From the NCBI RefSeq assembly GCF_002149925.1, contig NZ_MSLT01000018.1, forward strand, positions 186,001 to 250,000: a stretch of 64,000 bases of DNA, written 5' to 3'. This document shows positions 57,008 to 64,000 of the stretch, piece after piece. Within the stretch, counting starts at the first letter, position 1; each line of letters begins with the position of its first letter. The position numbers were made by a program, and so were the translations under genes. This DNA comes from Thioflexithrix psekupsensis (GTDB lineage Bacteria > Pseudomonadota > Gammaproteobacteria > Beggiatoales > Beggiatoaceae). The notes below the pieces were generated by a model. It did no database searches and had not been told where the DNA came from. It saw nothing but the letters and a program-made list of their open reading frames with translations.

Positions 57008-57904
57008 ATGTGTAACACTTGTGGTTGTAATGTCACTGAAGGCAATGCGCATTTAATTCGTGCGGGAGGCACTTTAGCCACTACGGAAGATGGTAAAGCG
57101 GCAATTCAAGTACTAAAAAGCCTATTGTCTGAAAATGATCATCAAGCCGCACATAATCGCGCTCATTTTGATGCCCATCAAGTTTTAGCGATTAATTTAA
57201 TGTCTTCACCGGGGGCGGGCAAAACGGCTTTATTAGAAGCCACGATTGATGATTTACGACAAGAATTTAATATTGCGGTCATTGAAGGCGATTTGGAAAC
57301 GGAAAATGATGCGCAGCGAATTCGTCTTAAAGGCGTGCCTGCGGTGCAAATTGTCACGGGGACGGCGTGTCATTTGGATGCGCATTTGGTGCATCAAGCC
57401 TTACATTCTTTAGATTTGACGGCGATTGACCTTGTTTTTATTGAAAACGTGGGCAATTTGGTGTGTCCAGCGAGTTTTGATTTAGGACATCATCGCAATG
57501 TCACTTTACTTTCTACCACCGAAGGCGATGATAAACCCGCTAAATATCCCGTGATGTTTCGTGCAGCCGATGTGGTTTTATTGACAAAAACAGATTTATT
57601 AGCGGTTTTAGATGATTTTAGTCCCGAAAAAGCAGAAAACCATTTACGCCATTTGGCCAGTCAAGCTCCAGTATTGGCAGTTTCGGCGCGTAAACAGTCT
57701 AATTTAAATGCTTGGTATGATTGGTTACGTGCGGAAATCGCCGCACAACGCACTCGCTTATCACAAGGATTGACGGCTTTACCGGCCATGCAGCCTGAAG
57801 GACAACGTTTACATGGAGGCGATGCGGGACATCATCACCACTCCCATGATCATCATGATCATCACGGACACTCGGATCACCCTCACTCACTTGGGATAAA
57901 ATAA
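57008..57904 (+). CDS. hypB: Hydrogenase nickel-incorporation GTPase HypB, with C-terminal His tail
   Basis: GTPase that delivers nickel to [NiFe]-hydrogenase. The N-terminal high-affinity nickel motif is CNTCGC (Cys2, 5, 7), the P-loop is SSPGAGKT (66-73), and EGDLETENDA, FIENVGNLVCP and LLTKTDL are intact. A histidine-rich tail (about residues 275-292, with HHHHSHDHHDHHGHSDHPH) follows the GTPase; such nickel-storage stretches are usually N-terminal. No hypA, hypC or hydrogenase gene is nearby, so it stands apart from its pathway. It is followed 36 bp later by rnfD. Confidence 0.93.
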   Translation: MCNTCGCNVTEGNAHLIRAGGTLATTEDGKAAIQVLKSLLSENDHQAAHNRAHFDAHQVLAINLMSSPGAGKTALLEATIDDLRQEFNIAVIEGDLETENDAQRIRLKGVPAVQIVTGTACHLDAHLVHQALHSLDLTAIDLVFIENVGNLVCPASFDLGHHRNVTLLSTTEGDDKPAKYPVMFRAADVVLLTKTDLLAVLDDFSPEKAENHLRHLASQAPVLAVSARKQSNLNAWYDWLRAEIAAQRTRLSQGLTALPAMQPEGQRLHGGDAGHHHHSHDHHDHHGHSDHPHSLGIK

Positions 57905-57940
57905 GGTATTTTTTATCTGCTGATTATATTGAAAGAATAA

Positions 57941-58975
57941 ATGATGAATTATATTGTTACAACATCACCTCATCTTCACGATGCAGATGGGGTGGCCGTG
58001 TTAATGCGTCGGGTATTATATGCGTTATTACCGGGCGTATTGTTGCAAATGTGGTTTTTTGGTTGGGGCGTTTTGCTTAATATTGCGTTGTCCGTGGCAA
58101 CGGCTTGGACGGTGGAAGCCCTCATGTTGTGGGCGCGACAACGCCCATTACAGCCGTTTTTAAGCGATTATAGTGCAGTTTTAACAGCCTGTTTATTTGC
58201 AGTCGCATTACCGCCTTTTTTACCGTGGTGGATGCCCGTATTAGGTATGGTGTTTGCGATTATTTTTGCCAAACAATTATATGGTGGATTAGGACATAAT
58301 CCTTTTAATCCTGCCATGGTGGGTTATGCCATATTATTAATTTCTTTTCCCGCAGAAATGACCCGTTGGCCTTATCCTGTTTATTTGATGCCAGAAACGC
58401 TTAATTTTTGGCACAGTGTGCAATGGAGTTTTATGGGGACATTAAGTCATAGTTCCGTTGTTTCTATTGATGCTTTAACGGGTGCCACGCCATTAGATGC
58501 GTTAAAAACAGGATTAGCGCAGAATGAATCTATTCGTACCTTACGAATGCAGCCTTTATTTGATACGTGGGTGGCTGTGGGTTGGCAATGGGTTAATGTG
58601 GCTTATTTATTAGGTGGAATGTGGCTGTTATATAAGCGGGTCATTTATTGGCCTATTCCTGTGGGATTTTTATTGGGATTGGTGAGTTTATCGAGTTTAT
58701 TTTTTATGATGGATTCGGGACGTTATGTTGACCCGATCTTTCATTTATTTACGGGCGCAACGATGTTGGGTGTTTTCTTTATTGCCACAGACCCCGTGAC
58801 GGCGGCCACTTCGCCGCGGGCGCGTTTTGTGTACGGGCTTGGAATTGGGGTTTTGGTCTACGTGATTCGCACGTGGGGCGGTTATCCTGACGGCGTGGCT
58901 TTTGCGGTGTTATTCATGAATTTAACCGCGCCTGCTTTAGATGTCTGGTTAAAACCACGCCCGTTTGGACGATAA
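57941..58975 (+). CDS. rnfD: RnfD, subunit of the ion-translocating NADH:ferredoxin oxidoreductase
   Basis: Integral membrane flavoprotein of 344 residues with about nine hydrophobic segments. The covalent FMN motif is T-GAT in IDALTGATPLDAL (Thr183). GHNPFNPAMVGYA and the DPIFHLFTGATMLGVFFIATDP segment are typical of RnfD/NqrB. No other rnf gene (A, B, C, G, E) is adjacent, which is unusual because the operon is normally kept together. Its 3' end faces the nuclease fragment on the other strand. Confidence 0.92.
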   Translation: MMNYIVTTSPHLHDADGVAVLMRRVLYALLPGVLLQMWFFGWGVLLNIALSVATAWTVEALMLWARQRPLQPFLSDYSAVLTACLFAVALPPFLPWWMPVLGMVFAIIFAKQLYGGLGHNPFNPAMVGYAILLISFPAEMTRWPYPVYLMPETLNFWHSVQWSFMGTLSHSSVVSIDALTGATPLDALKTGLAQNESIRTLRMQPLFDTWVAVGWQWVNVAYLLGGMWLLYKRVIYWPIPVGFLLGLVSLSSLFFMMDSGRYVDPIFHLFTGATMLGVFFIATDPVTAATSPRARFVYGLGIGVLVYVIRTWGGYPDGVAFAVLFMNLTAPALDVWLKPRPFGR

Positions 58976-58985
58976 AAGTAGATGG

Positions 58986-59502
58986 TTATGATTTATTTAA
59001 TACTTTTTCAACCCGCTTGAGCAAAGTGTGTTCATTGACAATCGTGAGATTAAACATACTGCTCATTGATGCGGCTTTTTCATCGTCTAATCCAGCCACT
59101 AATAACAGCGCGGAATCGGAATCAATGCCAATGCGTTTGCGTAGGGCTTGATATTTATTAATAGAATCGCGGAATTCGCCTGATTTGCATTCAATCCACA
59201 ACGGTTGTTTTTCGATTAAGAAAAATATATCGATTTCATTTTGTGCTTGGTGAATGGTGGAGAGAATTCTTGAGCTGCGCAAACAAGAAAAATTCTTTTT
59301 TTGGCTTAATAGTAACGAAGCCACTTTCATAAAGCCATACCATTCCAACCATTCTCCATCAAAAAAATGCCGAATCTGTGGGCTTTCATTGAGCATAATG
59401 AAAATGGAATTTTTCTTTTTATCAAAATGATATTTAGAAAAAAAAGCAAATTCATAACCTGTTTGACAGACATTTTTTAATAGATGGGCTTGTTCTTTAC
59501 TA
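58986..59502 (-). pseudogene. C-terminal fragment of zinc-ribbon nuclease gene: DUF1887/Card1-like PD-(D/E)XK domain
   Basis: About 170 codons whose reading frame runs to the IS630 end at 59502; an internal ATG at 59396 gives a 136-residue frame. The motifs QNEIDIFF and LWIECKSG form the D-(x12)-E-x-K of PD-(D/E)XK nucleases (Asp297, Glu310, Lys312 in the restored protein). The preceding GEWLEWYGFMKV also resembles the start of the DUF1887 nuclease domain of Card1/Can2. The end ALLLVAGLDDEKAASMSSMFNLTIVNEH is the alpha/beta tail of such domains. It joins in frame to the fragment at 60636-61252 when the element and one TA are removed. Confidence 0.8.
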
Positions 59503-60633
59503 TACCAATTTTTTCAGAGTCGTATAATAATACTTTTTAAATAGGAGAGAATAATGAACAAGAGATATGAAGATTTAGAAGAGTTAATGTCAACAGGTGA
59601 AGCGAGAGAAGTGAAGCGAGCGATGGCAGTAAGAATGTCTTTGCTTGGTTTTGTGCGTGCGGAAGCGGCTTTAGCGTGTTGTGTCAGTGTGCAATTTGTG
59701 GATAAATGGAAAGCCATTTATTTAGCGTCAGGGGTGGAAGGATTAAAGTTAGCGTATAAAGGCTCGCCAGGGTATTTAAAGCCGCGTGAACGAGAAGATG
59801 TGATTAATTGGATACAAGAAAAGAAGACAATAACAATAGAGGAACTAAAGAGATACTTAAAAGAGGAGTATGATGTTTTCTATTCTTCAAATACTTCTTA
59901 TACTAAATTATTAGAAGAAGCGAATTTAAGTTATAAGAAGACACACAAAGAGAATTCGGCAAAAGATGAGGTAAAAGTAGAAGCTAAAAAAAAAGAGATT
60001 AAGGATTTAATAGATAAGGAGCGTGAACAGATAGAAAGTGGAGAGGTAATGTACTGGATGCAAGACGAAAGCCATCAGTTGTGGGGAGATATTTGTGGTT
60101 ATGTTTGGTCGAAAAAAGGAGAAAGAACGTCAATAAAGATGAGTAATTATCGCACTTCTCAAACGTGGTATGGAGCGGTGAATATTTATACGGGAGAATT
60201 TATTTTAGATAGGGCAAAGAAAGCTGATACAAAATATACGATAGACTTTATTAACTGGCTCATTTACAGATATAAAGAAGCCCGTCATGTGATTATTTGG
60301 GATGGTGCAAGTTATCATCGTTCTGAAGGTTTAAGAACTTATTTAGAGAAATTAAATGGGGGACTTCCAGAATCAGAATGGAAAGTTCGTTTATTAAGAT
60401 TTGCGCCCAATGCCCCAGAGCAAAATCCAGTCGAGGATATTTGGCTTCAAGGTAAGAATTGGGTCAGAAAGAATTTTCATCGTCTATCAAGCTTTAAAGA
60501 AGTCACTAGTATGTTTGAGACCTTTTTGTCAGGTAAAGTGTTTAAGTTTAATAAAATTAAACAGTATCTTATACCTAATATCTAGCTAGATATTAGAACT
60601 TAATTTGTTTTTATATCTCACATAATTTTGGTA
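59503..60633 (+). mobile_element. IS630-family insertion sequence, about 1131 bp, at a TA target
   Basis: The element is bounded by short inverted ends (TACCAA at 59503 and TTGGTA ending at 60633) and by duplicated TA dinucleotides (59501-59502 and 60634-60635), the usual IS630 target. It carries one transposase gene. Removing the element plus one TA fuses the two flanking minus-strand frames without a break. Confidence 0.88.
59554..60585 (+). CDS. IS630-family transposase
   Basis: Protein of 343 residues. An N-terminal helix-turn-helix pair (ALACCVSVQFVDKWKAIY) is followed by a DDE domain with MQDESHQLW, VIIWDGASYHRS and NAPEQNPVEDIW. A single complete reading frame, unlike IS630 relatives that need frameshifting. 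AGGAGA precedes the ATG. AT-rich AGA/ATA codon use differs from neighbouring genes. Confidence 0.95.
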   Translation: MNKRYEDLEELMSTGEAREVKRAMAVRMSLLGFVRAEAALACCVSVQFVDKWKAIYLASGVEGLKLAYKGSPGYLKPREREDVINWIQEKKTITIEELKRYLKEEYDVFYSSNTSYTKLLEEANLSYKKTHKENSAKDEVKVEAKKKEIKDLIDKEREQIESGEVMYWMQDESHQLWGDICGYVWSKKGERTSIKMSNYRTSQTWYGAVNIYTGEFILDRAKKADTKYTIDFINWLIYRYKEARHVIIWDGASYHRSEGLRTYLEKLNGGLPESEWKVRLLRFAPNAPEQNPVEDIWLQGKNWVRKNFHRLSSFKEVTSMFETFLSGKVFKFNKIKQYLIPNI

Positions 60634-60635
60634 TA

Positions 60636-61252
60636 TAAGGATTCAATTCTAAATTAAACTTATCATAACCTTTGCGTTGTCGATAACGAATGCCTTCTAA
60701 TAGAGGTTCTAATAAGGCCAAATTATCACCTAACATCACGGCCATTTCATCAAAATAACCTGAAATATCAGAGGCTTTAGCATTGGGTTCAATGATAATT
60801 TGTCGCTGTTTAAACCATTGTACAATGGGTTTAAAATCATTCAAAACCTCAGAATAGGCTTGATTTTCAAACGCATAGCCTTCTGTGTAATTCTGATCCG
60901 TGTCGATGTCTTCTTCAACCGTTGGGGGAGAGGTTGTGGTTTGTTGTTGTAAGGTGGTGAGTTCGGTTTTAACCTGTTCTAATTCTTTTTTTAAAAGGTT
61001 TCTTTCACGGTTTAATAAGATATGTTTTTGAATGGCTTGTTCTAAAGTGGCTTGGCTTTTTTGCAGGCGTTGTTCTAATTCGCCTTGCGTTTTTTTTAGT
61101 TCTAAAAATTGCGTGACTGCGGCATTGACTAATTTAACCGTTTCTACCACTTTAGCGGGTTTTTGACATTTTGGACAGGGCGCGACTTTACCCAAATGGG
61201 CATCGGCGACTTCTTTTAAAAATTGGCAATGTGGACATCGTAAAATAGCCAT
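60636..61252 (-). pseudogene. N-terminal fragment of zinc-ribbon/coiled-coil nuclease gene
   Basis: About 205 native codons. The N-terminus has an MJ0042-like zinc ribbon with Cys6, Cys9, Cys26 and Cys29 (LRCPHC, APCPKC). A long coiled coil follows at about residues 45-108 (LEQRLQKSQATLEQAI, NLLKKELEQVKTEL), then an acidic linker and an alpha-helical region with VLNDFKPIVQWFKQ and LLEGIRYRQRKGYDKF. The open frame continues to a stop at 60611, but its last seven residues come from the IS630 end. The restored protein is 377 residues and finishes with the nuclease domain at 58986. A good role guess is DNA or RNA cleavage controlled by the N-terminal part. Confidence 0.82.
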
Positions 61253-61411
61253 TTAACTTCCTCTTGTTCTTAAAAATCCTGATGTGCTTGTTTCAAATCA
61301 ACGTTCACGCAGACTATTCTAATACAAAATAACAGTTGGGTATACTTTTGTTGAAAACAGGCTGAGTGGTGTGGCGTTCAGTGAAAATGGCTGAAAATAA
61401 CAAAAAGATAA

Positions 61412-61441
61412 TTGACAAATAACCCTTGTTTTCGTTAAAAT
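61412..61441 (+). promoter_or_regulatory. Promoter of rpmH-rnpA
   Basis: TTGACA (61412-61417) is followed after 18 bp by TAAAAT (61436-61441), 38 bp before the rpmH start. Confidence 0.65.
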
Positions 61442-61479
61442 CTTACGTTTGTCATGCTACCAGTAGAAGTTGATCCGCT

Positions 61480-61614
61480 ATGAAAAGAACTTTTCAACCC
61501 AGTAATCTCGTTCGTAAACGTCGCCACGGCTTTCGTGCGCGTATGAAGACCCGTGGTGGGCGGGCTGTGATTCAGGCGCGGCGCGCCAAAGGTCGTGTAC
61601 GCTTGAGCGCGTAA
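61480..61614 (+). CDS. rpmH: 50S ribosomal protein L34
   Basis: Very basic ribosomal protein of 44 residues: it opens [20 protein letters not shown] and ends GRVRLSA, the full conserved L34 sequence. It is followed by rnpA after 10 bp. In many relatives dnaA and oriC lie upstream of rpmH; here a split nuclease gene is there instead. Confidence 0.97.
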   Translation: MKRTFQPSNLVRKRRHGFRARMKTRGGRAVIQARRAKGRVRLSA

Positions 61615-61624
61615 CGGGGTAGAT

Positions 61625-62005
61625 ATGCGTGAACCCTGCCGTTTTCGGCGGACACAGCGTCTTCTCCGCGCCACTGACTTTCAATTTGTCTTTGACCAAC
61701 CTTGTCGATCCAGTGATGCCCATTTCACGGTATTAGCGCGAGCTAATCAACTCGAATGGGGTCGCTTGGGACTTGTGATTGCGCGTAAACATGTGCGGCT
61801 GGCCGTGGCGCGCAATCGCCTTAAACGATTGGCACGGGAAAGTTTTCGACTCAACCAGCAACGCCTTGTGGGATTGGATTGTCTTGTTTTGGCCAAAAAA
61901 GGGGCCACAGAAACCCCCAATGCGCAACTCTTACAATCCCTGGCGCGTCACTGGCAGTACGTTGCACGTCGCTGCCACTCCAAAAAAAGCAGCCCCCCCA
62001 GCTAA
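61625..62005 (+). CDS. rnpA: Ribonuclease P protein component
   Basis: Protein subunit of RNase P, which matures tRNA 5' ends. It has FRRTQRLLRATDFQFVF and the RNR signature LAVARNRLKRLARESFR. Length 126 is normal. It forms rpmH-rnpA-yidC with its neighbours, but yidD, normally between rnpA and yidC, is missing: the 114-bp gap holds no such gene. Confidence 0.95.
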   Translation: MREPCRFRRTQRLLRATDFQFVFDQPCRSSDAHFTVLARANQLEWGRLGLVIARKHVRLAVARNRLKRLARESFRLNQQRLVGLDCLVLAKKGATETPNAQLLQSLARHWQYVARRCHSKKSSPPS

Positions 62006-62119
62006 AAAATATCCCCTCAACGGCGACAAAATGCCCACAATCACCCTACAATGGCCAAGGCCAAGCCTTTTGTTGAGGCGGCAACACCTTTTTGTTAAGT
62101 ACACAGTATCGGAAACCAG

Positions 62120-63835
62120 ATGACTATGGACAACATCAGATTAATGCTGATCATGGCCTTGATTTTTGTGCTATTGCTGATTTACCAAGCATGGCAAGAG
62201 GATTATGGCCCTAAACCGACCGTTGTTGAGCCGCCACGGGCTTCAACGCCTGCCCCCGACACGCCGGCAACAACCGCCAGTGCATTGCCTGACACCACGA
62301 ATAACGATATTCCTACCGCACCGCCCTCCGATGCCAGCCTTCCTAATACCAGCAGCGTACTCCCTAAAGTGAGCTTTTCTTCTGTTTTGCAAGAAGAGCA
62401 GCGGGTGATTGTTGAGACGGATGTGATGATTGTTGAAATTGATACGATGGGCGGCGATTTACGGCGTAAGTTTTTATTAGATTACCCGGTGAGTGTGCAA
62501 AACAGCTCGCCTTTTCAATTGATGAATGATAAATTACCGAATTTATTTGTGGCGCAATCGGGTTTATTACCGGCGGATACGGCTCCGAATCATTTAACGG
62601 TTTATCAAGCCGAAAAAACGCATTATCAATTAGATGCAACGGGCGATACTTTAACCGTACCTTTACAGTGGACAAATGCGCAAGGCATTCGCGTGGTGAA
62701 ATCATTTATTTTCACTCGTGGCAGCCATGTGATTAAAGTAATACATCACGTTTATAATGGCAGCGAACAACCTTGGTTAGTGCGTCAATATGCGCAATTT
62801 CAACGCACCCAAGTGGCTGAAGAAGGACAATCTAGTTTTATTTATACGTACATGGGCGGGGCTATTTCCAGTCCAAAACAGCTTTATGAAAAAATTACTT
62901 TTGAAAATTTAGCGGAAAATAAACTCAATCCAGAAGCCCGAGGCAGTTGGGCTGGGGGTTGGGCGGCGATGTTGCAGCATTATTTTGTCGCGGCTTGGGT
63001 GCCACCCAGAGAAGAGCAGTTTAGCTATTTTGGGCGCATGTTGACGGAAGGAAAACGCTACATGTTAGGGTTATACGGCCCAACAACCAGTGTTGCCGCC
63101 GGCGGAGAGCATCAATTTGAATTGCAACTGTACGCAGGGCCAAAGATTCAAGATCAATTAGCTGCATTAGCACCGGGTTTAGATTTGACGGTGGATTATG
63201 GTTGGTTATGGTTTATTGCGCAACCTTTATTCTGGTTATTAGGTGCGATTTACCATTTAATTGGTAATTGGGGGATGGCGATTATTCTGGTGACATTACT
63301 GATTAAATTGGCATTTTTTCATCTTTCTGCGACCAGTTATAAATCCATGGCCAATATGCGCCGTTTGCAGCCGCGTTTAATTGCGCTAAAAGATCGTTAT
63401 GGCGATGATCGAACTAAATTGAATCAGGCCATGATGGATTTATATAAGAAAGAAAAAATTAACCCGCTCAGTGGTTGTTTACCGATTTTAATTCAAATTC
63501 CTGTTTTCATTGCGTTGTATTGGGTGTTGTTAGAAAGTGTGGAATTGCGTCAAGCGGATTTTCTATGGTTGACCGATTTATCCAGACCCGATCCTTACTT
63601 TATTTTGCCTTTGGTGATGGGCGTGACTATGTTAATTCAGCAAAAGTTAAATCCCGCGCCTTTAGACCCCATGCAGCAAAAAATCATGATGATTTTGCCG
63701 ATTGTTTTTACCGTATTTTTTGCTTTTTTCCCGTCGGGATTGGTGTTGTACTGGGTGGTGAATAACGTTTTATCCATTGCACAACAATGGGTTATTACTA
63801 AGAAAATTGCAGGCGATGTCAGTTTGACGAATTAG
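62120..63835 (+). CDS. yidC: Membrane protein insertase YidC
   Basis: Inserts and folds inner-membrane proteins alone or with SecYEG. TM1 at about residues 7-24 is followed by a Pro/Thr/Ala-rich linker, a large periplasmic beta domain (about 80-345) and the conserved five-helix core with LIKLAFFHLSATSYKSMANMRRLQP, NPLSGCLPILIQIPVFIALYWVL and FPSGLVLYWVVNN. Length 571 is normal. Either the ATG at 62120 or that at 62126 may be used. A strong terminator follows. Confidence 0.96.
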   Translation: MTMDNIRLMLIMALIFVLLLIYQAWQEDYGPKPTVVEPPRASTPAPDTPATTASALPDTTNNDIPTAPPSDASLPNTSSVLPKVSFSSVLQEEQRVIVETDVMIVEIDTMGGDLRRKFLLDYPVSVQNSSPFQLMNDKLPNLFVAQSGLLPADTAPNHLTVYQAEKTHYQLDATGDTLTVPLQWTNAQGIRVVKSFIFTRGSHVIKVIHHVYNGSEQPWLVRQYAQFQRTQVAEEGQSSFIYTYMGGAISSPKQLYEKITFENLAENKLNPEARGSWAGGWAAMLQHYFVAAWVPPREEQFSYFGRMLTEGKRYMLGLYGPTTSVAAGGEHQFELQLYAGPKIQDQLAALAPGLDLTVDYGWLWFIAQPLFWLLGAIYHLIGNWGMAIILVTLLIKLAFFHLSATSYKSMANMRRLQPRLIALKDRYGDDRTKLNQAMMDLYKKEKINPLSGCLPILIQIPVFIALYWVLLESVELRQADFLWLTDLSRPDPYFILPLVMGVTMLIQQKLNPAPLDPMQQKIMMILPIVFTVFFAFFPSGLVLYWVVNNVLSIAQQWVITKKIAGDVSLTN

Positions 63836-63850
63836 TTTGCATTTGAAATA

Positions 63851-63890
63851 AAACAGGGATAGACCGCACCGATCTATCCCTGTTTTGGTA
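63851..63890 (+). terminator. Rho-independent terminator after yidC
   Basis: Perfect 13-bp stem AAACAGGGATAGA (63851-63863) with its inverse at 63873-63885 around a 9-nt loop, ending in TTTT. The absence of trmE (mnmE) within the remaining bases fits an operon end here. Confidence 0.8.
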
Positions 63891-63893
63891 GTC

Positions 63894-64000
63894 CTATGTG
63901 CGTAGTGATATGAATAAAATTATCCCAACTAACGATTCGTTATCATGGCGAATAAAGTGCCAAATTGCTCCGATGTGATTTTCTAATTTTAAGGTTGGTT
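63894..64000 (-). CDS. Possible 3' end of a gene entering from the right edge
   Basis: A minus-strand frame is open from the window edge to a TAG at 63894 and reads ...LENHIGAIWHFIRHDNESLV..., 35 codons. The peptide looks protein-like but matches no family I know, and the stretch is too short to decide. It would converge on the yidC terminator. Confidence 0.25.
   Translation of the reverse strand, partial: PTLKLENHIGAIWHFIRHDNESLVGIILFISLRT

Noticed and set aside
57831-57901. Short CAT/CAC-type repeats as a CRISPR or tandem-repeat array
   Set aside because: They encode the histidine-rich tail of HypB in frame.
61253-61479. Replication origin upstream of rpmH
   Set aside because: No cluster of DnaA boxes and no dnaA or dnaN gene is present; only a promoter is visible.

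Overview
The window is chromosomal DNA from a gammaproteobacterium. The gene orders are typical of the class: nlpD-rpoS, thrS-infC-rpmI-rplT, yqgE-ruvX-pyrR-pyrB-pyrC', rpmH-rnpA-yidC and ccmBCDEFGHI. The modest GC content, the very large hybrid histidine kinases and the scattered insertion sequences would suit a Thiotrichales/Beggiatoa-like sulfur bacterium, but that placement is inference. Cytochrome c maturation, a di-heme peroxidase, a CcoI-like copper pump, rubredoxin, RnfD and molybdenum-cofactor genes point to a respiratory metabolism.

Layout. 1-8.7 kb (minus strand): valS, then type II secretion genes gspM-like, gspE, gspF and gspD, then holB running off the left edge. 8.9-17.7 kb (plus): ccmB to ccmI without ccmA, followed by a DUF4350 gene and a moxR ATPase gene broken by one frameshift. 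17.8-25.5 kb (minus): an ABC ATPase, a YfiR-type periplasmic protein, a CHASE8-type hybrid kinase split by an insertion sequence, a REC-PAS kinase, and mobA-mobB. 25.7-34.7 kb: a CorC/CNNM-type membrane protein and a SYLF-domain protein (plus), then a 1600-residue tandem hybrid kinase, nlpD and rpoS (minus). 34.8-47.3 kb: pyrC and rnt, an aldehyde dehydrogenase with its DUF779 partner, truA-ccoI, cytochrome c peroxidase, a small zinc-ribbon protein, a kinase, a DUF4388-like protein, a double-thioredoxin protein and rubredoxin. 47.5-49.2 kb: a short accessory patch with two unrecognised genes, one carrying a HEPN-type RNxxxH motif. 49.4-56.8 kb: tRNA-Val, the thrS translation operon and the pyr operon. 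57-64 kb: hypB, a lone rnfD, a zinc-ribbon/coiled-coil/nuclease gene split by an IS630 element, then rpmH-rnpA-yidC.

Main points of interest. (1) Two genes are cut by insertion sequences and can be rebuilt exactly in frame once the element and one target-site copy are removed: a 743-residue CHASE8 hybrid kinase, with a 9-bp target duplication, and a 377-residue protein with an N-terminal zinc ribbon, a coiled coil and a C-terminal PD-(D/E)XK nuclease domain resembling DUF1887/Card1. The second is the best candidate here for an undescribed defence-like protein. (2) The HEPN-like gene at 47.5-48.3 kb has a consensus promoter at its 3' end pointing antisense into it. (3) moxR carries a single-base frameshift. 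(4) The pyr-operon dihydroorotase has lost its metal-binding HxH, while a separate intact pyrC is present. (5) infC starts with the rare codon ATC. (6) ccmA, most rnf genes and the other hyp genes are absent from their usual places.
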